Positions 8,971 to 15,779 of a DNA stretch of 31,193 bases are shown one piece after another. The stretch's first letter is position 1. Every line of letters begins with the position of its first letter. Source of the stretch: Schleiferiaceae bacterium (GTDB lineage Bacteria > Bacteroidota > Bacteroidia > Flavobacteriales > Schleiferiaceae); NCBI GenBank assembly GCA_022424815.1, contig JAKMGS010000004.1:1-31193 (forward strand), given 5' to 3'. Under the pieces are notes generated by a model, which did not search any database, was not told the origin of the DNA, and worked only from the letters and a program-made list of their open reading frames with translations. The translations under genes and the position numbers were made by a program.

Positions 8971-8992
8971 GAAGTATTGGGTATAATACTTC
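8971..8992. repeat. Inverted repeat just after the E1 fusion gene
   Basis: A perfect 8-base inverted repeat, GAAGTATT at 8971-8978 and AATACTTC at 8985-8992, has a 6-base loop and lies 3 bases beyond the stop codon of the dehydrogenase gene. On the minus strand it would fold as an RNA hairpin but has no U-run directly after it. It may be a 3' stabilising or processing hairpin, or a factor-dependent or weak terminator that lowers read-through to tatA. Confidence 0.45.
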
Positions 8993-8995
8993 TAC

Positions 8996-11053
8996 TTAAT
9001 AAGCGAGGAGTTGAGTTAATAACTCGTTCACTTTTAATTCATTAGGCAACATAGTTTTCTCCAATGTAGAGTTCAGTGGAATGGCAGGCATATTCTCCGC
9101 ACCCAGTAATTTCACTGGGGCATCTAACGCCTCGAAACACTCTTCCTGAATAGCACCTTGCACGCTCTGAGCAAAGCTTGGACTGCTCGGCTCCTCGGTC
9201 AACACCAACACCCTTCCGTGCATCCTTGCTTGCTTCACCACCTCCGCCTTGTCCCAAGGACTCAACGTTCGCAAATCCAGCACGCTCACACGCCCTTCCA
9301 AGCTTTTGGCCGCCTCCAACGCCCAATACACGCCCATACCATAGGTTACCACGAGCGCGGCCTCACCACGCTCACGCGCAGCGTCCGCGGCCTCCAACAC
9401 CATCCTCGCCTTGCCAAATGGCACCACATAGTCTGCGCTCGGCTCCGGCGTTTTCGCACCTTCAGTGCCTTTAATCTTACTCCAATACAGTCCCTTGTGC
9501 TCCAACATCACTATGGGATTTGGATCATAGAAAGCGGCCTTCATCAATCCCTTTAGATCTGCCCCCGTACTAGGATAGGCGACCTTCACTCCACGGATGG
9601 CCGTGACCACACTTTCGACACTCGAGCTATGGAAAGGTCCGCCTGAACCATAGGCTCCGATCGGCACTCTGATGATGGTGCTCACCGGCCACTTCCCATT
9701 GCTGAGGTAGTAGCTGCGAGAGACTTCAGTGAATAATTGGTTCATTCCAGGCCACAGATAATCTGCAAACTGAACCTCCACAATGGGCTTCAAGCCCGTG
9801 GCGCTCATGCCCACCGTAGACCCGATGATAAAAGCTTCTTGAATAGGCGTATTAAACACCCGTCCGTCGCCAAATTTCTGTGCCAATGTCGCGGCTTCGC
9901 GGAAAACGCCGCCCAATCTACCGCCCACATCCTGTCCGTACAACAATGCCTCCGGATGCTCCGTCATCAACTCCTTGATCGCAAACAGGGCGGCATCAAC
10001 CATCACCGTCGGCTCGGCGCCCTTCGGCGCTCGCTCGCCGCGCTCACTCGTGATGGGCGTAGGCGCATAGTCGTAGGTGTAAAGATCTTCAGGCGTAGGG
10101 TCCGGCATCTGCAGAGCACTTTCGTACTGTGCTTCCACAAAGGCTGCGGCCTCTGCAGCCCACTGATCGAGCTGTGCTTGGGAGATGCCTGCGGCAAGGC
10201 ATTGTTTTATTAAAAGGGGGTAGGGATCACGCTTGGCGGCTTCTTCTAAGTCGTCGCGGTACCATTCTTTACGAACTCCAGAGGTGTGGTGGTTGAGTAG
10301 GGGTACATCCATGCGTACCAAGAACGGACGACGTTCTTTACGCATGATTTTAATGACCTTTTGGAGCTCTTTGTAACAAGTTTCGAAATCCGTCCCGTCG
10401 AGATCTCGGGTTTCAATACCGGTGAATCCTTTGGCGTATTCCACGGCATTACTGTGGTGAACTTCTTCATGGTTCGCACTGATGTCCCAACCGTTGTCTT
10501 GCACGAACATGAGCAGCGGAAACTGCTTTAGGGCGGCCATGTGGAGGGCTTCTGAAATTTCTCCTTCGGTCATGGCACTGTCGCCGATGCTACAGACCGC
10601 GATGGCGCCTAACTCTTCTTCAGTGGCCAATTCTTGTTGTTCGCGGTACTGAATCCCCATGGCGACTCCAGCGGTGGGGATGGCTTGCATACCGGTGGCG
10701 GAACTTTGGTGGGGGATTTTGGGTTTGTCGTCGTCTTTGAGACTAGGGTGGCTGTAGTAAGTACGTCCTCCCGAGAAAGGATCGTCCACCTTGGCCAACA
10801 GCTGCAGCATCAGGTCCTTTGGGGTCATGCCGATGCCTAACAATAGGCTGTCATCGCGGTAATAGGGGGCAACAAAGTCTTTGGGTTCGAGCTGGAGGGC
10901 GAGGGCGAGCTGCGCCGCTTCATGGCCACGGCTCGTGGCGTGAACGTATTTTGAAGTCGTTTCTTTCTCACGTTCGTAGAGCTCTGCCATGTGCTTGGCC
11001 GTGGCCATAAGCTTGAACGCTTTTTCAAAAGGAACGGTGGTCTTCTTGGGCAT
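8996..11053 (-). CDS. Fused 2-oxoacid dehydrogenase E1 alpha/beta (branched-chain type)
   Basis: This 685-residue thiamine-diphosphate enzyme joins the E1 alpha chain (about 1-330) and the E1 beta chain (about 350-685) in one polypeptide. The ThDP-binding motif GDSAMTEGEISEAL starts at 157 and closes at DN (186-187). The alpha part also has the phosphorylation-loop-like HHTSGVRKEW. The beta half starts near LYGQDVGGRLGGVFR and contains FNTPIQEAFIIG and GPFHSSSVESV. It would decarboxylate 2-oxoisovalerate-like acids and transfer the acyl group to the lipoyl E2, which is not present here. Such fusions are common in Bacteroidota. The gene follows paaD by 44 bases; a TAACTTTG -7-like element in that gap suggests its own promoter. 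Assignment to branched-chain rather than pyruvate substrate is by resemblance only. Confidence 0.88.
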   Translation of the reverse strand: MPKKTTVPFEKAFKLMATAKHMAELYEREKETTSKYVHATSRGHEAAQLALALQLEPKDFVAPYYRDDSLLLGIGMTPKDLMLQLLAKVDDPFSGGRTYYSHPSLKDDDKPKIPHQSSATGMQAIPTAGVAMGIQYREQQELATEEELGAIAVCSIGDSAMTEGEISEALHMAALKQFPLLMFVQDNGWDISANHEEVHHSNAVEYAKGFTGIETRDLDGTDFETCYKELQKVIKIMRKERRPFLVRMDVPLLNHHTSGVRKEWYRDDLEEAAKRDPYPLLIKQCLAAGISQAQLDQWAAEAAAFVEAQYESALQMPDPTPEDLYTYDYAPTPITSERGERAPKGAEPTVMVDAALFAIKELMTEHPEALLYGQDVGGRLGGVFREAATLAQKFGDGRVFNTPIQEAFIIGSTVGMSATGLKPIVEVQFADYLWPGMNQLFTEVSRSYYLSNGKWPVSTIIRVPIGAYGSGGPFHSSSVESVVTAIRGVKVAYPSTGADLKGLMKAAFYDPNPIVMLEHKGLYWSKIKGTEGAKTPEPSADYVVPFGKARMVLEAADAARERGEAALVVTYGMGVYWALEAAKSLEGRVSVLDLRTLSPWDKAEVVKQARMHGRVLVLTEEPSSPSFAQSVQGAIQEECFEALDAPVKLLGAENMPAIPLNSTLEKTMLPNELKVNELLTQLLAY

Positions 11054-11073
11054 GTTTCTGTTTTTGGGCTGTT

Positions 11074-11081
11074 CAAAGTTA
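11074..11081 (-). promoter_or_regulatory. Candidate -7 promoter element for the E1 fusion gene
   Basis: On the minus strand this reads TAACTTTG, a full match to the Bacteroidota TAnnTTTG -7 consensus, 20 bases before the ATG. The -33 region is poor (CTG rather than TTG, 19 bases upstream). Initiation would give a leader of roughly 14 bases. Confidence 0.4.
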
Positions 11082-11097
11082 GGCCATGAACCTCACT

Positions 11098-11658
11098 TTA
11101 CAGACACTTAAAGTACTCAAAAGGCTCGAGGCAACTTTGACACTTGTACAAGCTCTTGCACGCGGTGGAGCCGTGTGCGCTGACCAGTTCTGTTTTTGAG
11201 CTCTTACATCGCGGGCATTTCACCATAGGTGCAGTGGCAAATAGGGTGCGCTTATCCGAGGAACCTTTCACGGGCGGGGCGATGCCGTAGGCTTCCATCT
11301 TTTGTAGTCCTTCAGAGGTGATCCAATCTGTGGTCCACGCCGGTTTGATCTGCTCTTCGATAAAGAAAGGCAGCTGACGGGCGTACATAGACTCGCTGAT
11401 GTCTTGGGCCATGCGGTCCATGGCCGGACAACCTACATAGGTGGGACTGATGGTGATCTTATAAATGTGCTCGGCATTTTCCTCCGGCGCATCTGGATGT
11501 AGTTCGCGGAAGGACTGCAAGGCGTTTTCACTTTTTGGGTGATCCGAAGGGGCAATATTTACGCCTCGTAGGATACCCATATCATACAGGCTCAACACGG
11601 GTATTTCCGGATCCTTGACCCGGCCTAAATACTCGAATATGGCCTGGCTCTCATCCAT
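11098..11658 (-). CDS. paaD: PaaD-like protein (phenylacetyl-CoA epoxidase accessory subunit)
   Basis: The 186-residue product has an N-terminal MIP18/DUF59 domain (VKDPEIPVLSLYDMGI, then ISPTYVGCPAMD). A C-terminal zinc-ribbon follows with CPRC, then a lone Cys in STACKS, CQSC and a terminal FKCL. This two-part layout is typical of PaaD (also called PaaJ), which is needed to make or insert the metal or Fe-S centre of the PaaABCE phenylacetyl-CoA monooxygenase. The ATG starts 1 base after the rseP stop, so it is translated with a membrane protease gene rather than with paaABC. A SufT-like general Fe-S role is the main alternative, but SufT proteins normally lack this C-terminal zinc ribbon. 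Confidence 0.82.
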   Translation of the reverse strand: MDESQAIFEYLGRVKDPEIPVLSLYDMGILRGVNIAPSDHPKSENALQSFRELHPDAPEENAEHIYKITISPTYVGCPAMDRMAQDISESMYARQLPFFIEEQIKPAWTTDWITSEGLQKMEAYGIAPPVKGSSDKRTLFATAPMVKCPRCKSSKTELVSAHGSTACKSLYKCQSCLEPFEYFKCL

Positions 11659-11659
11659 A

Positions 11660-12988
11660 TTATCCGCCGAAGAATGCTCTTATGATATCTTGTCCGTTGG
11701 CGAAAATTAGCAAGGCAAGCAATAGGAAAAACCCTATCATTTGTGCCACTTCCAATACTTTTATCGAAGGCCGTCTACCAGTCACCATTTCGACCAAAGT
11801 GAACACTACGTGTCCGCCATCGAGGGCAGGAATAGGAAGAATATTTAAGAAGCCCAACATAATGCTTAAGAAGGCAGTGAACTCCCAGAATCCGCGCCAA
11901 TTCCATGTGCTATCATATTGCTGTAAAATCATTAGAAATCCTCCAACCTCTTTGTAGGCTTTAGTTTCAAAGTTGAAGATGAGCTTGAACTGACGGACGT
12001 ATCCACTAAGCTTGTTGCCTACCTCATCCCAGCCGCCGCCTAAAGCTTGTGCGAAGCTGTATTCTTTGTTCTTGATTTTATAGTATTTGTAAACTTCACT
12101 AGTATTGTAGACGCCTATTTTACCATCGTTGGGTACCTTAATATTTAAGGTATCTGCTACGCCATCGCGGTAATAGGTAAGGGTGATTTCTTCCCCGCCA
12201 AAATCAGGAATGGCATCAAAGAATTCGTCAAAAAAGAGCAATTGTTGACCGTTGAGGCCCACTAAGCTGTCGCCTACTTGCATTCCAGCCGCTTCACCTA
12301 TGGATCCTTCCGAAAAGCCCCCTACTACATAGGGCATTCTTGGTCGGATAACTTCGTAAAGGGATTTATCTGCGATGATATCAGCAAGAGCTTCGGTAGT
12401 AATAGGTACGCGTACATCTTCACCATTGCGGTCGACACGAATATCTTCTCCTTCGCTTAGGAATATCTCCATAGCGGTTTCGGTATAGCTGTCTGGAACA
12501 TAGTCTCCAATGCTTAAGATCTTATCGCCATTCTCGAGACCCATTTCTTGACCGATCTCGTTCGTCCAAATCCCATAGACCAAGCTGTCGTTAGGAAGGT
12601 AGTCCTTACCGTAGCTCATCAATAAGAAGACGTAGATGAAGTAGGCGGTGATAAAGTTCATGATGACCCCACCAGTTAGGATGATGAGGCGCTGCCATGC
12701 AGGCTTGGCTCGAAACTCCCAATCTTCTGGCTCGTCTTTTAGGTTTTCGGTGTCCATGCTTTCGTCCACCATGCCTTCAATTTTCACATAGCCTCCAAGA
12801 GGAATCCATCCAATCCCCCATTCAGTTTCACCAATTTTCTTTTTCAATAAGGAAAACTTGTAATCAAAGAATAAGTAAAACTTGGACACGCGAACTTTAA
12901 ACCACTTCGCAGGCAAATAGTGGCCGAATTCGTGGAGAACGATGAGGATAGAGAGTCCAAGAACAAACTGGGCAATTTGAATAAGCAT
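11660..12988 (-). CDS. rseP: RIP metalloprotease RseP (site-2 protease)
   Basis: The product is a 442-residue integral membrane zinc protease. The zinc-binding HEFGH is at residues 19-23 within the first membrane helix, and the third ligand lies in NILPIPALDGGHVVF near residue 400, the S2P LDG motif. The intervening periplasmic region contains a PDZ-like domain (about 215-290: EGSIGEAAGMQVGDSLVGLNG), and hydrophobic segments lie near 105-130 and at the C-terminus. RseP cleaves membrane-anchored anti-sigma factors and signal-peptide remnants. The sequence ...GHYLPAKWF is the first-helix tail where other members have ARxF. It opens a two-gene unit with paaD, and a TACTTTTG -7-like element lies 20 bases before its ATG. 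Confidence 0.92.
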   Translation of the reverse strand: MLIQIAQFVLGLSILIVLHEFGHYLPAKWFKVRVSKFYLFFDYKFSLLKKKIGETEWGIGWIPLGGYVKIEGMVDESMDTENLKDEPEDWEFRAKPAWQRLIILTGGVIMNFITAYFIYVFLLMSYGKDYLPNDSLVYGIWTNEIGQEMGLENGDKILSIGDYVPDSYTETAMEIFLSEGEDIRVDRNGEDVRVPITTEALADIIADKSLYEVIRPRMPYVVGGFSEGSIGEAAGMQVGDSLVGLNGQQLLFFDEFFDAIPDFGGEEITLTYYRDGVADTLNIKVPNDGKIGVYNTSEVYKYYKIKNKEYSFAQALGGGWDEVGNKLSGYVRQFKLIFNFETKAYKEVGGFLMILQQYDSTWNWRGFWEFTAFLSIMLGFLNILPIPALDGGHVVFTLVEMVTGRRPSIKVLEVAQMIGFFLLLALLIFANGQDIIRAFFGG

Positions 12989-13007
12989 AGTTGCAAAAGT
13001 TATAGGT

Positions 13008-13015
13008 CAAAAGTA
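13008..13015 (-). promoter_or_regulatory. Candidate -7 promoter element for rseP-paaD
   Basis: On the minus strand this reads TACTTTTG, matching TAnnTTTG, 20 bases from the rseP ATG. No good TTG is seen at -33. Next to it (13015-13042) is an imperfect hairpin, AACAC...GTGTT, that could also serve as a weak kbl terminator. Confidence 0.35.
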
Positions 13016-13071
13016 ACACACCTTCCTCAGAAGAAGAGTGTTTATTTAACTGCTAATGGGTCAAAAGGTTG

Positions 13072-14265
13072 TTAATCTTTTAAGACACCTAATTCTTTTC
13101 CCACTTTGGTGAACGATTCAATCGCATGGTCCAAATGGGCTTGGGTGTGTGCCGCACTCAGCTGAACGCGAATGCGGGCTTGACCTTTGGGTACTACAGG
13201 GTAGAAGAACCCGATGACATAAATGCCCTCATCGAGCAGCTTGTCGGCGAATTTTTGACTCAATGTCGCGTCGTATAACATTATAGGAACGATAGCGCTG
13301 TCGCCGTCTTTGAAATCAAAGCCGGCTTTTGCCACTCCTTTTTTGAAATAGTTGATGTTCCATTCTAATTGGTCCCGGAGCTCTGTCGTCTCACTCAGCA
13401 AGTTGAATACCTCGATGGAGGCCCCAACGATGGCTGGTGCTAGGGAGTTGGAGAATAAATACGGGCGCGATTTTTGGCGCAACATTTCAATAATTTCCTT
13501 ACGGCCGGTGGTGAATCCACCCATGGCGCCACCGAGTGCTTTTCCTAGGGTTCCGGTGATGATATCTACGCGGCCCAAGACATTTTTTAGTTCTATGGTG
13601 CCGCGGCCGGTTTTGCCTATGAAGCCTGTGGCGTGACACTCGTCCACCATGACCAAGGCATTGTATTGATCGGCTAAATCACAAATGTTGTCCAATTGTG
13701 CTACGTACCCGTCCATCGAGAATACCCCGTCGGTGACGATGATTTTGAAACGTGCGCCTTCGGCAGCTTGTAATTGGGCTTCGAGGTCCGCCATATCGTT
13801 ATTGGCATAGCGGTAGCGTTGCGCTTTACACAAACGCACCCCATCGATGATCGAGGCGTGGTTTAAACTGTCCGAAATAATGGCATCTTCTGCCGTCAAT
13901 AGTGGTTCGAACACTCCGCCATTCGCATCAAAGGCGGCTGCATACAGAATGGTGTCCTCCGTATGCAAGAACTCGGCGATTTTGGCTTCCAATGTTTTAT
14001 GGATGTCCTGAGTACCGCAGATGAATCGCACCGAACTCATTCCAAATCCGTGGCTGTCCAGTGCCTTGTGCGCAGCCTCGAGCACTCGAGGATGTGAGCT
14101 CAAGCCCAGGTAGTTGTTGGCACAGAAGTTCAGGACTTCTTTGCCTTCGGTGGTTTGAATGACCGCATCTTGCGGTGTGGTGATGATGCGCTCTCTTTTA
14201 AAGAGTCCTGCATCTTCGATTTCTTGCAGTTGTGTGCTGAGGTGGTCCTTTAATGCTCCGTACAT
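13072..14265 (-). CDS. kbl: Glycine C-acetyltransferase (2-amino-3-ketobutyrate CoA ligase)
   Basis: The 397-residue PLP-dependent alpha-oxoamine synthase has its PLP Lys at 242 in TGTLGKALGGAMGG. The cofactor-contacting His136 lies in SLNHASIIDG, and Asp208/His211 in MVDECHATG. Early residues NFCANNYLGLSSHP and MSSVRFICGTQDIHK are Kbl-specific; the CGTQ run and the absence of BioF or serine palmitoyltransferase features favour Kbl. It converts 2-amino-3-oxobutyrate plus CoA to glycine and acetyl-CoA in threonine breakdown, normally after threonine dehydrogenase, which is not in the window. The gene lies 6 bases downstream of a TIM-barrel lipoprotein gene and so probably shares its transcript. 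Confidence 0.92.
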   Translation of the reverse strand: MYGALKDHLSTQLQEIEDAGLFKRERIITTPQDAVIQTTEGKEVLNFCANNYLGLSSHPRVLEAAHKALDSHGFGMSSVRFICGTQDIHKTLEAKIAEFLHTEDTILYAAAFDANGGVFEPLLTAEDAIISDSLNHASIIDGVRLCKAQRYRYANNDMADLEAQLQAAEGARFKIIVTDGVFSMDGYVAQLDNICDLADQYNALVMVDECHATGFIGKTGRGTIELKNVLGRVDIITGTLGKALGGAMGGFTTGRKEIIEMLRQKSRPYLFSNSLAPAIVGASIEVFNLLSETTELRDQLEWNINYFKKGVAKAGFDFKDGDSAIVPIMLYDATLSQKFADKLLDEGIYVIGFFYPVVPKGQARIRVQLSAAHTQAHLDHAIESFTKVGKELGVLKD

Positions 14266-14271
14266 AGTGTG

Positions 14272-15192
14272 TTATTTGTTCATGAACGATTGCTCGTTCG
14301 CCCATTCAATGCTCTCTTTTAAACAGGTGATTGCGTGGTCTGCGCTACATACATCTTGCTCGATGAAATAGTGCTGTAAGCCAGCAGTCTCTGCCATGGC
14401 GAAAATCTCTTCCCAAGGCACGACGCCTTGCCCTACTGGCACCTGTGTAGTAGTATCCGCCGCGAAGTCCTTTACGTGCCATAACGGGAAACGGCCAGGA
14501 TAGTTCTCCATCCAAGTCACTGGATTTTCTCCCGCAAAGGCAACCCAGTGTACATCCATTTCAAATACTACGTTATGACCTTCGAGCGATTCGAGGAGGT
14601 ATTGGTAGGCGGAAGGAGATTCTGGGTTTGTAGGATCGAGGGGAAGGAATTCAAACTCGTGGTTGTGCCAAGCGGCGACTTTTCCGTGTTTCTCAGCCTC
14701 TGCACCCAATAGCTTTAGATAATCTACCAAGTGTGCGTAGCCCTCAGCGTTTCTCCATGCTTCGCTCATCCAAGGGATGATGATCCAATGTTGGTTCAAA
14801 GCGGTAGCGGCTTCAATGAATTTTGTGATGGAGGCGGTATCAATTGGTCCAACTTCAGTTCCCTCGAGCTGCAATGGGGTGTAATGTCCCGATGGACTGC
14901 TTAGCTGAGCATCACTGAGAGTCGTATTGAAATCTGTAACAGGCATTCCTAGGAAAGTGCCTTCCATATATCCGAAACTCTCCAATTTATTATAGCCCAA
15001 TGCTTTAGTTTCTCTTAGAGTTGAAGCGATGGTTTCAGGGCCGGTCAGGGCCTCGCGTACAGTATATAATTGGTATCCTTTTTCAGCCACGGCATCAGTA
15101 GTTTCTTGAGTAGTTGTGGTTTCTTCGACGGGCTCTTGACAGGCCATTAGGGTGCCCAGCGCCAGAGCGCCTAGCCAGAGTGAGTATTTCAT
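14272..15192 (-). CDS. Sugar phosphate isomerase/epimerase-like TIM-barrel lipoprotein
   Basis: The 306-residue product begins with a lipoprotein signal peptide (lipobox LMAC, Cys18) and an acidic, Thr-rich linker. An AP-endonuclease-2/xylose-isomerase-like barrel follows. Metal-site residues typical of the fold are visible in AWHNHEFEF, EMDVHWVAFAG, LWHVKDFAA and YFIEQDV. Related proteins act as 3-ketosugar or inosose-type dehydratases or isomerases, but many exported copies in Bacteroidota have no known substrate. It would sit in the outer or inner membrane facing the periplasm. It precedes kbl by 6 bases and diverges from the S4-domain gene. The fold call is firm, the substrate unknown. 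Confidence 0.78.
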   Translation of the reverse strand: MKYSLWLGALALGTLMACQEPVEETTTTQETTDAVAEKGYQLYTVREALTGPETIASTLRETKALGYNKLESFGYMEGTFLGMPVTDFNTTLSDAQLSSPSGHYTPLQLEGTEVGPIDTASITKFIEAATALNQHWIIIPWMSEAWRNAEGYAHLVDYLKLLGAEAEKHGKVAAWHNHEFEFLPLDPTNPESPSAYQYLLESLEGHNVVFEMDVHWVAFAGENPVTWMENYPGRFPLWHVKDFAADTTTQVPVGQGVVPWEEIFAMAETAGLQHYFIEQDVCSADHAITCLKESIEWANEQSFMNK

Positions 15193-15253
15193 TAACGACG
15201 AAAATTTTTTCTTGAGTGGTTGAAATTAGGGGAAAACCGCCAAATTTGTGCCC

Positions 15254-15616
15254 ATGCGTATTGACAAATTCTTGTGGTGTGTCCGATTATTCAAAACCCG
15301 CAGCCTCTCCGGCGAGCAGGTGCGCTCGAACAGGGTAGTGATGGACAACATTCCCGTGAAGCCTTCTCGCGGGGTGAAGCCGGGGGATATAGTGCGTATC
15401 AAACGCCATGGCTTTGACCAAGAGATTGAGATTCTAGCATTGCCGAAATCGCGTGTCGCAGCAAAATTCGTCCGGGAATATATTAAGGACGTTACCCCTC
15501 AGGAAGAGATAGATAAGGAGGCGTTCTTGAAACTTGCGCGTAACATGACCCGTCAAAAAGGGTTAGGTAGACCCACAAAAAAGGACCGTCGGGATATGGA
15601 CCAATTCTTGGATTAA
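15254..15616 (+). CDS. hslR: S4-domain RNA-binding protein, Hsp15-like
   Basis: The 120-residue product starts at the ATG at 15254; an in-frame GTG two codons before is less likely because MRIDKFLWCVRLFKTRS is the usual N-terminus. The S4 RNA-binding domain spans about 1-60 (KFLWCVRLFKTR, VRSNRVVMDN, VKPSRGVKPGDIV). The tail is Lys/Arg-rich and ends GRPTKKDRRDMDQFLD. Hsp15-family proteins bind free 50S subunits carrying a stalled nascent chain and help recycle them. The gene is divergent from the TIM-barrel lipoprotein (61 bases between starts) and lies upstream of susC without sharing an obvious operon. Confidence 0.85.
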   Translation: MRIDKFLWCVRLFKTRSLSGEQVRSNRVVMDNIPVKPSRGVKPGDIVRIKRHGFDQEIEILALPKSRVAAKFVREYIKDVTPQEEIDKEAFLKLARNMTRQKGLGRPTKKDRRDMDQFLD

Positions 15617-15679
15617 TTCCTTCATTTTGCGAACAAAAACCTCGCTCAAACGTACTATAGTTCTATAATTACGACTTTC

Positions 15680-15737
15680 TGTCCGGCATTTGTCCGGAAT
15701 GGAAAGTTGGCTGTTGCATTAGTTGTATGCACTTTTG
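15680..15737 (+). promoter_or_regulatory. Direct-repeat operator and promoter of the susC operon
   Basis: The intergenic stretch 15617-15779 holds a direct repeat TGTCCGGCATTTGTCC at 15680-15695, in which TGTCC recurs with an 11-base period (one helical turn). A TTG at 15707-15709, 20 bases of spacer and CACTTTTG at 15730-15737 then match the Bacteroidota -33/-7 pattern except for C in place of the first T. The repeats sit directly upstream of -33, where an activator would bind. The same layout recurs at 26679-26736 with identical spacing. A TATAAT-like string at 15664-15669 is also present but lacks a clear partner. Confidence 0.55.
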
Positions 15738-15779
15738 AATGTACCAAGTACACTTTATTAATTCACACTAACACAAATC

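Noticed and set aside
9158..9556. Plus-strand open frame opposite the dehydrogenase gene
   Set aside because: It is antisense to a clearly conserved coding region and its translation is low-complexity and family-free; a shadow frame.
13072..14265. Identification as BioF (8-amino-7-oxononanoate synthase)
   Set aside because: The N-terminal and CGTQ motifs are those of glycine C-acetyltransferase and no biotin genes are nearby.
15664..15669. TATAAT string upstream of susC as a sigma70-type -10
   Set aside because: Bacteroidota use a different -7 element, no -35 partner at proper distance is seen, and the TTG-N20-CACTTTTG pair downstream fits better.
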